From: Cephalopachus bancanus
Taxonomy: Eukaryota > Chordata > Mammalia > Primates > Tarsiidae
Assembly (NCBI GenBank): GCA_027257055.1
Contig: JAPVLO010000205.1
Location: 1,054,001 to 1,118,000 of the forward strand
Direction: 5' to 3'
Length of the DNA: 64,000 bases
Numbering within the stretch: position 1 is the first letter of the stretch; each line of letters starts with the position of its first letter. The notes under the pieces were generated by a model that made no database searches, was not told where the DNA came from, and saw nothing but the letters and a program-made list of their open reading frames with translations. Shown here one piece after another: positions 34,011-45,769 of this stretch. The translations under genes were made by a program, and so were the position numbers.

Positions 34011-34500
34011 AGCCTGGCATGCTGGTATGTCCCTGTAATTCCAGCTACTTGAGAGACTGAGATTGGAGGATCACTTAAGCACAGGAATTCGAGGTTACAG
34101 TGAGCTATGATCATGCCTGTGCATAACCAGTACATTCCAGTCTGAGCAACATAGCTAAACCCTATGTCTAAAAACAAAACAAAACAAAATAACCTGTCTG
34201 TAATCCCAGCACTTAGGGAGGCTGAGGTTTGAGCCCAGGAGTTTGAGACCATCCTGCGCAACACAAGGAGGCTTTGTCTCTGGAAAAAAAAAATCGCTGG
34301 GGAGGGGTTAGAGGAGTGGGGAGGTGGAGGAGGAGAGGAAGTGATGGTACATACTTGTAGTCCCAGCTGATTGGGAGGCAGAGGCAGAACCGTTGCTTGA
34401 GCACAGGAGGTCAAGTCTGCAGTAAATCATAATTGTGCTACTGCACTCCAATCTAGATGAAAGTGAGACTCTGACTCAAAAAAACAAAAACAAAAACACA
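34011..34500 (+). mobile_element. Alu-related composite: right monomer followed by a dimer
   Basis: The first part, 34,011-34,190 ('cctggcatgctggtatgtccctgtaattccagctac', 'cattccagtctgagcaacat'), is a free-right-monomer type unit ending in an (AAAAC)n tail. It is followed by a dimer-like Alu, 34,195-34,500 ('tctgtaatcccagcacttagggaggctgaggtt', 'gcactccaatctagatgaaagtgagactctgactc'). The second unit has a G-rich expansion at 34,300-34,340 in its linker. Both are old; the arrangement may reflect one insertion into the tail of another. Confidence 0.75.
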
Positions 34501-34569
34501 AACCCTACTACTACTACTTGAGCCTCAGGATCTTGAAGAATTCATTATTGAACTTAATGAAAAATGAAA

Positions 34570-34790
34570 TAGAACTCAATAAATATTTATTGAGGCTTCC
34601 TATGCATACAGCGTTGTGCTAAGTTCTTTGAGGACCATAAAAATATATATACAAGATATATAAAAGCTGCCCTGCAAAATTTTAGGAAGCTATGCCCCTA
34701 AAATAACTCTTATATTAAGTATATAAAGCAAAGTGCTGTGGGAGTAAAAGAGAGCAAATGTTTAATACTAGGGTGAACCTAAAAGGTGTT
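34570..34790 (-). repeat. L2 LINE end fragment (antisense)
   Basis: 'gaactcaataaatatttattgaggcttcctatgcatacagcgttgtgctaagttctttgaggacc', then a decayed 'aagctgccctgcaaaattttaggaagct', consistent with antisense L2. Weak beyond 34,680. Confidence 0.55.
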
Positions 34791-35034
34791 TTGGAGGTGT
34801 TGATAAAGATTTCTTAAAAATATATGCATATAATTATATTTCCTTAAGAGACTGAAATTTGGGAGTAGTGTGTTACAGAAGTTAGCTTCCTGTGGTTAAT
34901 AAACTGACCAAACTGAACTAACATTTGAGTTGGGTTTTAAAAGCTAAGCCTAAGAAAAGATTCAAAGGCGGAAAGGTGTAGACTTACTATGGTCCATGCA
35001 GTGCATTGTTATCTGTAATTTAAGAATATGTACA

Positions 35035-35310
35035 AGCCAGGCTCAGTGGCTCAGCCTGTAATCCCGCGCCTTGGAAGGCTGAGGTGAGTGGATTACCTGA
35101 GCCCGCGGGTTCGAGACCCACATGGGCAACTTGGTGAGACCTCATCTCTACAATAAATCAAAAAATTAGCTGGGCGTGGCAGGGCGTGCCTGTAATTCCA
35201 GCTACTCGGAAGGCTGAGGCGGAAGGATCGCCAGAACCCGGCAGGTCAAGGCTGCAGTGGCTGGGAGCGGCCAGTGAGACTCCAACTCAAAAAAAAAAAA
35301 AAAAAAAGAA
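35035..35310 (+). mobile_element. Alu SINE, lemur-type (first of a tandem pair)
   Basis: 'gccaggctcagtggctcagcctgtaatcccgcgcc' to 'ccagtgagactccaactc' and poly-A. The lemur-type middle and right arm are clear. The right arm lacks about 25 bases that other copies have ('actgcactccagtctgggcg'). Preceded by 'aagaatatgtaca' (35,022-35,034). Confidence 0.93.
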
Positions 35311-35323
35311 AAGAACATATACA

Positions 35324-35620
35324 GGCCAGGCTCAGGTGGCTTAGCCTGTAATCCCAACACTTTGGGAAGTCGAGGTGAGTGGACTGCCTCAGCCCACGGG
35401 TTTGAGACTTGCCCGGGCAACTTGGTGAGGCCTCGTCTCTACAATAAATCAAAAATCAGCCGGGTGTGGTAGCGCGCGCCTGTAATTCTGGCTACTTGGA
35501 AGGCTGAGGCGGAAGGATCGCCGGAGCCCAGCAGATCGAGGCTGCGGTGGCCGGGAGTGGCCACTGCACTCCAGTCTGGGCGACAGAGTGAGACTCCAAC
35601 TCAAAAAAAAAAAAAAAAAA
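35324..35620 (+). mobile_element. Alu SINE, lemur-type (second of a tandem pair)
   Basis: A complete dimer from 'ggccaggctcaggtggc' to an 18-base poly-A, rich in kept CpGs ('tagcgcgcgcctg', 'ggatcgccgg', 'ctgcggtggccggg'). Flanked by 'aagaacatataca' (35,311-35,323) and 'cagagtatgtaca' (35,621-35,633), versions of the same 13-mer that precedes the first Alu. Confidence 0.94.
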
Positions 35621-35732
35621 CAGAGTATGTACAGAGAGCTGGGGTAGAGGATGGCAGGCTTATTGGGAATATGACTCTAGGCCAAAATCTATCATGCAGA
35701 GATTTCAATGCCAGGTTAAGAAACTGGATTTA

Positions 35733-35887
35733 GGACAAGTGTGATGATGGCTCACACCTGTAATCCCAGTACTTTGGGAGGCTGAGGTAGGAGGATTGCT
35801 TGAGCCCAGAAGTTCGAAGTCAGCCTAGGCAACATAGTGAAATCCTCTTTCTACAAAAAGAAAGAAAACAAAAAGAAAAAAAGAAAG
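35733..35887 (+). mobile_element. Free left Alu monomer (FLAM-like)
   Basis: A single 7SL-like arm: 'gatgatggctcacacctgtaatcccagtactttgggaggctgaggtaggaggattgcttgagcccagaagttcgaa', then 'gcctaggcaacatagtgaaatcctctttctac' and an A-rich tail. Flanked by 'aaactggattta' (35,721-35,732) and 'aaattggattta' (35,888-35,899), 11 of 12 identical. It predates the dimeric Alus. Confidence 0.87.
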
Positions 35888-35899
35888 AAATTGGATTTA

Positions 35900-37459
35900 A
35901 TTCCAGAAATTATTTCAAAGTTCTGTATCTTGAAATGAGTGAAGTAAAATGTGGAACGAAATAGAAGAGAGAAATTTTCAGTATGTTTAGAAGTGCTCTT
36001 GAATGTTAGGAGAATCATAACGAATTCTAAAGTTAAGAAAGACTGATAGACTGTTTTCATGATAATTCTGAATTTTATAGATGTCTGCAAATATAGAAGA
36101 AACTTTGCTTCAGTTTGAGTATTAGGCTAGTAATCACATATCAAATGATGACAAAAGCATGTTGTTTTCAGTTTTCATGGGTGTGCTCATGATTTTTGTT
36201 TGATCATTTGAACACATGAAATAATATACCATGAAGTTTCAGTGCCAGAAGGGCCCTTAAAGATCACAGAATCCTGCTCTTTGCACTGGAGAGTTTTTCC
36301 CAGAGTAATTGCAGATGTCCTTAGGCTTTGTCTGTTTTCCCATTGTGACTTAACTGCATACATTTAAAAAAAAAATGATATGCTTAGGTGTAACCATTTT
36401 AGTGTTTATCCTATTTGGTGTTCTATGGGCTTCGTAGACTTTTTATCTAGATCTGTGGTTTTGTGTCTTTAATTAATTATGAAAAGTTCATGAATATGAA
36501 GTTGGTAAGAAATTCAGGAAATTGTCTCCCATAAATTGGTACAAGTCAGCTTTAGCACATCCTGACCCTTTTTAGAAATAAATCCAAAGTGCTTAAAATG
36601 TGCCTGTCATTTGATTCAAAAAGTTTAGCCTTAGGATACTAAAAATGTTATGTAAAATATTTCTTCTGTTCTGGTCTTTCTTACTTTGTTTCTGGTATTC
36701 TAATTTCATGTATGGTACACCTTTTGGAATTGCCCAACGGTTCTTAGAAGTAATTGCATATATTTTTAGGGTGGCCAATTAGAGAAGAGACACAATATGT
36801 GACCCCGAAGATAAATTTTTTTGTTTTTCTTTTTTCTCTTTGCAAAACAATTGGCTCTTGTGTGAATCGAAGCAGAGATGCTTGGCTTTTTAGACCAAAA
36901 TGAAAGAAAATATGACACAAATAGATTTGATGATTGTTCTATGCTGTCTTGGTCACTCATGAATAAGAAATAGTGAAAGGGTGTATATCAAACCAATATT
37001 ATTTTTAATTTTTTCCCTCTCAGTAGTGATTTTCTTGGTCTGTCAAGTTTCCATAAATGTACCCCATTGCCACCTTTAAGACTAAAATTCAACTTTAATA
37101 TATTCCACATGAGGGCGGAAGAAAGCTGAAGAGCAAGTTGTTCTCATTCTGTGTACCTTGATGGGATTCAACTTCGGCCTGGATGAGGGGAATTTGTTTT
37201 TCCTTGAAGGGCACTCTCATGAGAGTTACTAAAAAACAATATGCTCTTGTCAGAACAGTGTACTGTTCTTCTAAAACTGGGGATGAACTACGTTTTACCC
37301 TTTAAAGGTCAGGAGATGTTATTATGCAGCAAATTTAGCCTATGATTTATCTAAAAAAAAAAAGGCAACATCACACACATCACACATAACCCTCACAAGA
37401 TCTGGGTTACATTAAAAAAAAAAATCCCTCAAGGATGTTGAAAATTAGAATGAGTTTTC
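35900..37459. other. Unassigned noncoding DNA
   Basis: About 1.5 kb of AT-rich DNA with no recognised repeat except a vague ancient-SINE-like stretch at 36,240-36,300. No coding evidence. Confidence 0.5.
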
Positions 37460-37625
37460 AATAACAATGCTAATAATAGCTCTTACTTTTAAGTTTACTG
37501 TATATGAGAGATTGCACTTAGTGCTGTCTCTTATTGACTCTCCGCAACAAGCCAGCAAGGAGGGAATGATTTTTTCAATTTTAAGACGAGGAAACAGAAT
37601 CTTATTCTTCATCCACCTTGAACTC
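37460..37625 (-). repeat. MIR SINE (antisense)
   Basis: 'aatgctaataatagctcttac', 'tctccgcaacaagccagcaaggagggaatgattttttcaattttaagacgaggaaacag' match antisense MIR. Confidence 0.6.
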
Positions 37626-37629
37626 CTGG

Positions 37630-38110
37630 CATCATTTTCACCACTGGTCCCCTCCCTGACATTCTCCTTTGTGGACAGATTATCTCTTTGTAAGCTTAGA
37701 CCAAACTAATTCCTTCTCTAACCCCTAATTAAGAATTTCAAGAATTGACTTCTTCAGTCCTCTTCTCATCCCTGGTAATCTCTTCAACTCTTCAGATGTC
37801 TAAAGGTGCTGACTCTAATGACTGTCATTCTAGGCATCTCCCTTATCTTCACATTACTGGTCCTTCTCTATTATGTAAGGGAAGATCAGATACCTGTCCT
37901 TTGTATTGTGCCAGGATCCCAAACTCAAAGTTCTACACTGGATTCAACGTCACTCAACCAAAATAAACTTTTCCTCTTAACATCGCTACTTCTGTTAATG
38001 GCTCTAACTTCTCCCACTCAAATCTTGGAGTCATTTTGTTAGTTTTTGCTTTCTGACCCCCTAGAGTCATGCAGTCACCCACTCCTGTCCTTTCTCTGAC
38101 AGAAATATTG
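37630..38110 (+). repeat. L2 LINE internal fragment
   Basis: Sense L2 text: 'ctctattatgtaagggaagatcagata', 'cttctcccactcaaatcttggagtcattttgttagtttttgctttctgacc', the last corresponding to the conserved 'CTTGGAGTCATCCTTGACTC' part. Frames here are chance. Confidence 0.55.
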
Positions 38111-38129
38111 GAAACTATCTTTCCAAGAG

Positions 38130-38345
38130 CTGAGACTCAAATAATAATACCTGATACGTTTACATAACTCTTTATAATATACCAAGCTCTCATGGATGCT
38201 ATGTCATACAATTTCCTCATTAGCTTCATAGGTAGCAAAAAATAGAGACTTCAGAAACTTACATGATTTGACGCACAGTGTAAAAACAAAATTAGGACTT
38301 GATCCCAGATCTTCTGACTCCTGTATTCTGGGTGCAATATTCTAA
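38130..38345 (-). repeat. MIR SINE (antisense)
   Basis: 'aataataatacctgatacgtttacataactctttataatataccaagctctcatgg', 'tcctcattagcttcataggtag', 'aaaattaggacttgatcccagatcttctgactcc' fit antisense MIR. Confidence 0.6.
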
Positions 38346-38469
38346 GAACTGCCTTCACCAAGTCATGCTTAAGGTACAGCTGCCTCAGACAGTCTCTCTA
38401 CTTTGCTCCAAGATAGCTTATATAACCACGAATATTCACTGTCTAATAATCACACTGTCAAATGACATC

Positions 38470-38760
38470 TTTTTAAAACACAGATCTGATCACATCACTC
38501 TCAGCTCAAAAATCTGTCAGTAGCTCCTTATACTAAAAAATGTTCAACTTACTTAACCTGGCACGCTCCAGGCTGTTTCCAATACCATTCTGGAACATTA
38601 CTTCCTAGAATCCCCCTTAACTCCAGCCAAATCGAACAGCTCTCTGTTTTCCAAATGTACTGGAAGCATTCGCCTGCATGTCTCTGCTCAGACCACAGCC
38701 TCTCCTGGAATGTGTTCTCTGCCTTTAAAAATACTGTCTGTCCTTTCTTTCTTTCATTAG
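38470..38760 (+). repeat. L2 LINE fragment
   Basis: 'acacagatctgatcacatcactctcagctcaaaaatctgtcagtagctcc', 'cttaacctggcacgctccaggctg', 'gcctgcatgtctctgctcagaccacagcctctcctggaatgtgttc' follow sense L2 closely. Confidence 0.75.
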
Positions 38761-39170
38761 TTAATACCAAAGCATTGCTGTATCAATAGTACATCAGGGA
38801 CTAGGCTAAGTATGGGGAAAAGTCGGTGAGCAAGGTAGAAAGGATGCCTTTCTCAAAGAGCTTAGGATCTACTGGGATCTATAAGTTTCAGAAGACATGC
38901 CATGCTCTCCATAGAATAATCCTTTCCTGATAACCCTGGCAAGAAGTGATGACTTCCTTCTTTCAATAGCCATAGTGCAGTGAGGGAACCTCTATTACAG
39001 GATTTACCATAATCTGACTGAATTATAGTTATTGAGGCATATGTCTTATCTCTCATGCTACGTTCTATGCTCCATTTTTTATAAGAACTCTAAAAAGCTC
39101 AATATTTAACCCTCCCAGTATGCAGTGCAGTACTTCTCATAAAATAAGACCTCAATAAATAATTGTCATA
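38761..39170. repeat. Further L2-like pieces, orientation mixed
   Basis: 38,765-38,880 resembles an antisense L2 end ('gtacatcagggactaggctaagtatggggaaaagtcggtgagcaaggtag', 'gagcttaggatctac'). 39,065-39,165 resembles a sense L2 end ('gcagtgcagtacttctcataaaataagacctcaataaataattg'). A rearrangement or a second insertion would explain the mixture. Confidence 0.4.
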
Positions 39171-39526
39171 AATAATTTTTCTCAGTGTCTGTCAATACGA
39201 GATTGGGGAGAAAGGCAGCATGACCCAACCACACACAGACAGCAGAGGACACAGTGAACACACACTACTCCCACATGCGCTCCCCTGATTGTTAACATCA
39301 CATTATTTTAGGCAACAGAAATGTCAGCTGACATCTAGGTTCCCATGACACTTGCCTCCCTCCATTTAAAGAGAGTTTTGAGACAGAAACTGACCCAAGA
39401 TTTCTGGACATCAGAGTACAAATCTGTTCAGTGAGTACATTTTTCTGTGTCAATAAACAGGGGACAGGATTAGCATCTTCTCCATATGGCCAGTTTTTCT
39501 GATCTCAGAGCCGGGAGGATGCTATA
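39171..39526. other. Unassigned noncoding DNA
   Basis: No recognised feature. Confidence 0.45.
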
Positions 39527-39534
39527 CTCTAGAC

Positions 39535-40043
39535 CAGGCATGTTCAACCCGTAGCCCATGGACTGTATGTGGCCCAGGATAGATAGTAACGCCGCCCCAC
39601 AAAATTTTCTTAACATCATATTTTTTTTAGCACTAATTCCCTTCATGACCCCATGCATAGTTCCATTTTTGAAGTTCACAATCACACCTTACTCATGACA
39701 TTGCTTTTTGGCAGCACATACATTTGTGAACAGCTGTTTCAATTATGAAGCACATGAAGAGCAAAATTTGAACAAACATTTCCAATGAACACCTTCAGAA
39801 CTTTTTAAGAATTGTGACCACTTCCATTGAACCAGATATTGATAGATTAGTTTTACAAAACAAGGTCAAATTTCCCACGAGTTTTATATTGTTCTAATAT
39901 TTCTAAACTTTATAGTAAAAATATTCTAAAAAGAAGTCATATTATGTATATACACTGACTATATTATATAATTTATGTGCAGTCCAACACAATTTCTCTT
40001 TATTCATTGAGGCGCAGGGAAGCCTAAAGGTTGAATACCCATG
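39535..40043 (+). mobile_element. hAT DNA transposon, internally deleted, with a perfect 8-bp target duplication
   Basis: A 509-bp element whose ends read inward CAGGCATGTTCAACCC and CATGGGTATTCAACCTT, the usual hAT type. It is bracketed by the identical 8-mer CTCTAGAC (39,527-39,534 and 40,044-40,051), the target duplication length of hAT. The inside keeps a decayed transposase C-terminus (about 39,720-39,880: 'gaacagctgtttcaattatgaag', 'aaccagatattgatagattagttttacaaaacaaggtcaaatttccc'), similar in layout to hAT dimerisation domains. No open frame. The exact family (Charlie or relative) is not named. Confidence 0.82.
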
Positions 40044-40084
40044 CTCTAGACTGTGATTCTAGGCTGGGTTTTTCTTTAGGAATT

Positions 40085-40780
40085 AGAGCAATTTGCATAC
40101 AGTTATATTTTCTCTTTTTTGTATAGATCTATATGTATTGGTGAGGATTACACAAGTGCTTAGTGTGTAATCTTCACAATCAAGATACAGAATAGTCAAG
40201 TAACCCCCCTCAATAAATTCCCATGAACTACTCCTTTGTAGTCAAACTCTTCTACACCTTACTGATCTGTCCTCTACCTTTATAGTTCTGTTTTCATTAG
40301 AATGTTGGATAAAAATAAAAGTACATAGCTGTTTGAATCTGGCTTCTTTAATTAGCATGATATATTTGAGATTTGTCCCTGTTGTTGTGTGTATCAATAG
40401 TTTGTTCATTTTTACTCCTGGGTGGAGTTTCATTGCATGAATGTGCCAACTTTTTGTTTATTCATTTCTCAACTGAGGGACACTTATTTCCTACTTTTGG
40501 TGATTATGAATAAAGTCACTATAAATAGGTTTTTGTGTTGCCCAGGATTTTCATTTCACTCAATGTAAATAGGAGTGGGACCGTTAAATCATTTGGTTAG
40601 TGAATGTTTAACTTTGTAAGAAACTGCCAAAATGTTTTTCATAGTGGCTGTACCATCTTGCACCTCCACTAGCAACATAGGAAAGTTCCAGTTGCTTCAT
40701 ATCCTTGTCAACACTTGGTATTGTCAGGATTATTATTATTTTTTTTTGCCTTTGTCATTCTAGGTATGCAGTGTGGGATG
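40085..40780 (-). mobile_element. Old L1 ORF2 / 3' fragment (antisense)
   Basis: Antisense L1M text: 'gcatgatatatttgagatttgtccctgttgttgtgtgtatcaatagtttgttc', 'tgcatgaatgtgccaactttttgtttattcatttctcaactgagggacacttatttcctacttttggtgattatgaataa', 'aactgccaaaatgtttttcatagtggctgtaccatcttgcacctccactagc'. No coding capacity. Confidence 0.8.
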
Positions 40781-42240
40781 GAATTTTAAAACTTCATCTT
40801 TTTAGAACCATAATATTTATACTTTCATATTAAGCCCACACTCAATTCTTCCTCCTCTCCCTTCATTTGGTTCTTTGCATGGTCTCTCTCACTAGACTAA
40901 AGATTCCTTTGTGGGTAAGTAAAAAGTCTTAGCCATCTTTGTATACATGAAACTCTGCCACCCCATCCCAAGAGCAGGAATTTGCAAATTATGCATGCTA
41001 CTTAAATAAATGCTTCTATATGATCAGATTAGATCAACATACACAGTGACACAATTAATGCATCCAAAGTCTAATCTAGTATTATCTAATTTTATTAATT
41101 GTGGACTATCAAAGGAATTTTAATGAAATGATGTACTTTCTCCCTTTTCATGATTTTTTTCTATTTTCATTTGCCTTTGTGGTTATTTATTTGAAAAAAT
41201 AGATTTCTGTTTTCTTGCTTTACCAAGGAGTAAATTAGACGATATGGCTAAGATGGTGAAATATGTAACAGATTTCTTGTACCTATGCAAAAGGCAAGAA
41301 TTTTTCTTACTAGTAGTCAAGTAAGAGATTATGGATTATTTATATATTATATATTCCACAAATTGGATCACTTATATCTCAATGTGTGTTTTAGGTTAGA
41401 GAGAAAAACTGGAATGACCGGGGGACATGCCCCATCAATGCCATTTATCAAGTGAATTGGACAAAAAAAAGAAAAAGAAGTTGAGAGGCAGAGAAAAAGT
41501 GCCTTGAAGAATCTTGAAAGTGGAAAGATTCTCACAAGATTCAGAGGGCAACCTCTCATTCGTTGCAGGAATCCTGGCTATACATCTGGCTGAATATTCC
41601 CACCATTGGAAAGCTCACCATTTCATACATCACCAGTTCACACATCCTTCCAAGCAAGAGAATCAAAGCAAAACAAAATGAAACAATTAAAAAAAAAAAC
41701 CACTGGGAAGGCAGCTTCTTTCTGAGCTTTCACTTTTCAGTAACATTATATTATACAAACCTTCTGTGGCACCTACGGAAATCTAAAAATGGAGTTTGAA
41801 ATCTATTGTGGTAAAAAATAAGTTTGTCGCTACATCCACACGTGTCCAGCCACGTGTAAGTTAATTTCGTGAACTTTTATATGTACAGTGGCTTAAATAA
41901 CATGAATCTTGGACTTTGTTATAGCTACTCCTTCTGAAACTTCAGTTTTGTGTGAAAGTAAACCAACAACTTATAATCCTGTTTAGAAGAAAACTCATAT
42001 CCATCTGTAGAAGCCTATAGAAGAAAACTTGTTAAACACAATCCATTAGAAGGATGATTATTTATCCTTCAGTTGAAAGACTTCTTGGAGAACTCAAAAG
42101 CAAGGGGCTTCCTTCCTTCCTGTAAACATCTCTTTGCACTGGCTAGCTTCTGTGGTAGTTTTCTGCCAGGTTTCAACTCAGATCAGAAGGAAGCCCAGTC
42201 CCAGAACTCCCTTTCCTAAATGATTCTTTATTCCAGCTGG
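40781..42240. other. Unassigned noncoding DNA
   Basis: About 1.5 kb with no recognised repeat. Frames at 41,368-41,559 and 41,563-41,799 have no conserved features. Confidence 0.5.
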
Positions 42241-44332
42241 TTACAAGGGAAATTTACATGGGATTTGGAAGGTAAAAGTGAAACAGCAGTGTTATGCTAT
42301 GAAGGTTGAGGTAGAGCCACAGGTACAGCTTGTTGGCCTCCTGGCTCACCCTGTCCATGGCAGGTAACAGCCAGGCTGCCGCACCTTTGGCTCTCACCAG
42401 ATTTCTGCCTTTGGTTTCTGGACCAGGTGCATGAACAGCTTTGCAGTGAAGATTGCCAGTTCCATCCAGGGTTCTCTGGGTCAGGGTCACTGAAGCTAGA
42501 GGAAGTATGAATCAAACACAGGTTCTGGTTTGTCTTTACGTGCTTCAGTTTGTCTTGCTTGGCTCCACTTCAAATCCAGCTTTTTCTTCCCAACTGCCAG
42601 CTCTGCTGACCTGCGATGACCTCAGCCCCATATTAGCTGCGAAAGCAACCACAACACTCCCACAGTTTTGTAAGGCCTACAACTTAATAAATCCATTATT
42701 CCATATCACCATAGTAGTTGTCCTTCCCTGATAAGGCTTTCATTAAATTTTTCCTACTCAGAATATGTACTTGGATATAAATATTCTTTTGTGCATGCCT
42801 TTCTTTTGTACAATTTATGATAGTATCAACTGAAATAGTACTGATTTATTGAACCTAACCACATTATTTTATTTTACCTTGTTTTTGAGATAGGGACTTG
42901 AAATATGCTCTTTTGTCCAATTCTCAAAACTAATAAGCTAAGGAATTGCGAGTTTGCTCCATAATCAGAGCAGAGAAAACCTAACAAACTAATTTGAACT
43001 TTAGTGAAAATGAGTAAAAATTACTAGAGCAAGCTAGCTGTTTCTTCAAAATGTTTTAAAGTGACACTTGGAAAGTGATATCTATCTACTCTTGATCGAA
43101 TTAAACATAAACATTTTGAAAACAGTTTCAACTGATTAATTTTTATCACAACGTATGTGAATTGAGAGTATATAAATACTACATGAGCACTTCAACCCCT
43201 TTACTTAAATTCTTAATATTTTACTTATTTCTTAAGGTTTTATGATCCCTAAAGACAGAAATGCATCTTTTCATTTTCATCTACTCCCATACTGGCACAC
43301 AGATAAGTCCTTACTGAACATCAATTGAACTGATTGTAAAGAACAAATTTCAGCTTCCTGTTTTTTACAAAAAAGAAAATAGCAGCAGGGTATGAGCAAG
43401 CAACCACAACCAACTACATCCTCTGATGTTTTTCTCACTATTATATAGAAATTCCAGCAGGAAACCACAACGATATCCTTTTCACCACTATAGCAAAATC
43501 TTATGAATTGTTGGCAGGCAGAAAACAGCTACAATGACATTACATACATGCTTGTGACAGTTTATACTTGCCACACTCAAGTGTTCAAAGCATTTTAATA
43601 ATGTTTCTCAAGGACAGATTCTCAACAAAAAATAGTCATAATAATAGTTACACCTTAACCACTTGCTTGGGAGTAAATTATATATACATATATATAAATA
43701 AGCACTATTAAAACTCAATATTCCCCATTGTTGATGATTTAAAAAACTGACAAGTATTAAAATCCCTCATTAGACTCAAACTTATAAAAATTCCGACCTG
43801 ACCTAACATGTATTAACCTTTATACCAAAATCAAAAAAGTATTAATTTTTTCCCTTTGTATTCAAAATGGTCCAAGAATTAGATGTTTCTAGCTAGGAAA
43901 TGTAAAAAAACCCCTTTTGTCCAGTCTAACGTATAATCTCATTCAGGATGTGCAGCAACATATGCTTTGAATTTGTATTATGAGCCTGGTTAATGCATTT
44001 TATCAATGAAGGCACTTTCTATTGAAGATCTGTTAGTCATCCAAGAAGTACAAAGAACAGTTTAGGCAGAAGTCCAAGCTTTTCAAGGGCTTTAAGTTTA
44101 ATGTGAATCACAGACATGCATGTTTATTTTACACGGAAGTCAGAGACATAGAATGCTGTTGCTTTCTTGCATGACCACGTTCCCTAGTACTAAGCTCTCC
44201 ATAGGGTGTTTGTTTACTGAGTACATTTGTAAATGAATGAAGGCATACAGGCTTGGTATGACATAGAGAGATAAGAAGGGTCTCCCAGTTCTAGCAAAGG
44301 CTGGAGGGAGTTACAATTCAAAAAAACAGACG
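42241..44332. other. Unassigned noncoding DNA with a possible conserved block (43,880-44,140)
   Basis: 42,250-42,540 is more GC-rich, with opposing frames that look like chance. 43,880-44,140 has balanced composition and no repeat match and is a weak conserved-element candidate. 43,676-43,705 is a short TA-rich tract. Confidence 0.4.
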
Positions 44333-44352
44333 GAAGAAAGAAAGAGAAAGAA

Positions 44353-44440
<88 letters not shown>

Positions 44441-44441
44441 G

Positions 44442-44480
<39 letters not shown>

Positions 44481-44490
44481 GAAAGAGAAA
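44333..44490. repeat. (GA)n/(GAAA)n purine tract
   Basis: About 158 bases with almost only A and G on this strand: GAAA units, about 36 GA units in the centre, then GAAA units again. The near-mirror layout of the purine strand is of the kind that can form intramolecular triplexes. Confidence 0.96.
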
Positions 44491-45769
44491 AGACTGTTAA
44501 AAAAAAGTGAGAAGCAACAGAACTAGAACTGATTTTAGGGATTTCTGGGCATCCTTCTCATTTCTAGAGAAAATTTGAGGTGCCTTGGGCAATGACATGA
44601 CTTTGTTATCACTTTCAGTAATTGTGACCCTATGTACCCGCTTCATGATTCTTGCCTTATATGCTTCTTATCTATTTTTTCCTCAATATTTTTCTAGTTC
44701 AAAATATTAGCCCAGCACAAAGAAATAACATGTATTAAAAATATACTTTAAATTTTATTCTGATTTCTATACTAAAATAAATTGATAACTATTAAAATAA
44801 ATAGTAAATCTGTATACTACCTAAGATTCTCTCACACGTCACTGCCAGAAATTTGCGCTGAAAAGCAGTGCCCTCCCTCCTGAAACAAAGAGTTTGGATT
44901 TTGAAGTGACGCAACATGGTAAAGATATTCCTGATTAATGAAAGAGATTCAGTATAAAGACTAATGCCTGTGGATGACTTCTGTCATTTCTTTTTTTAGT
45001 AAAAAAAAAAATCAAGTATTTATTAAGGAACTAACAGAAAAAATAAATACGGCAGAAATCATGGATTTTTTTCAATCAGTAGATTTCATCTTCAAAATGG
45101 ACAGAGATTGGCATATTCACCCATCTATTAAGCACCATTAATTCATTACAGCTATAGTTTTAAGAAGAAATTTGTCTCAAGTGGGCCTCCAGTGCACTGA
45201 TTACCTTTTTTAAGTCTTCCATTTGCAACAAGAACACTTATCTATAGGCTATAATAAGGCATTGCTTAACTTTCATAAGTAAATGAATGTCTATGATTAA
45301 AAGATCAATCATGAAAACACTAGTTCTATAAATAGTTTCTAGGTCCAAAGTCCATAGGCAGAGTTAAACAAAGACACATGCCTGGTTTTTCCTGTTGTGT
45401 GTGTCTATGTGTGCTCAGACACACGCATATGTGGCATATAAATGTATTTGGTTTTTCTTTTGAGAAACAAAAAAATGTTGTTTGCTGAACATATGTGTCA
45501 CCTGAATATTTTGATTAAAAGTTATGCTTGCCAATTTTATCACCTCTGCAATAATCTATAAAGTTTTAATCTAAAATGTCTATCCTTGAACTCACCCTGT
45601 TAAAAAAATGTCTGATTGCTGATTTAGAAGATTTGACATGTTTTAAGCAGCACACAATGAAATTCAAGATAGAAGAAGGCACAGTCCATAAAATCCTACT
45701 GATTCCTCATATTTTGACCCACTGTTAATAATTTCCTTGGCACTACTGACCCTCAACAGGATCTTGTAG
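44491..45769. other. Unassigned noncoding DNA with a CRE-like block (44,820-44,990)
   Basis: No repeat recognised. 44,835-44,930 contains 'cacacgtcactgcc', 'atttgcgctgaa' and 'agtgacgcaacatgg', with CpGs kept. The rest is AT-rich. Confidence 0.4.
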
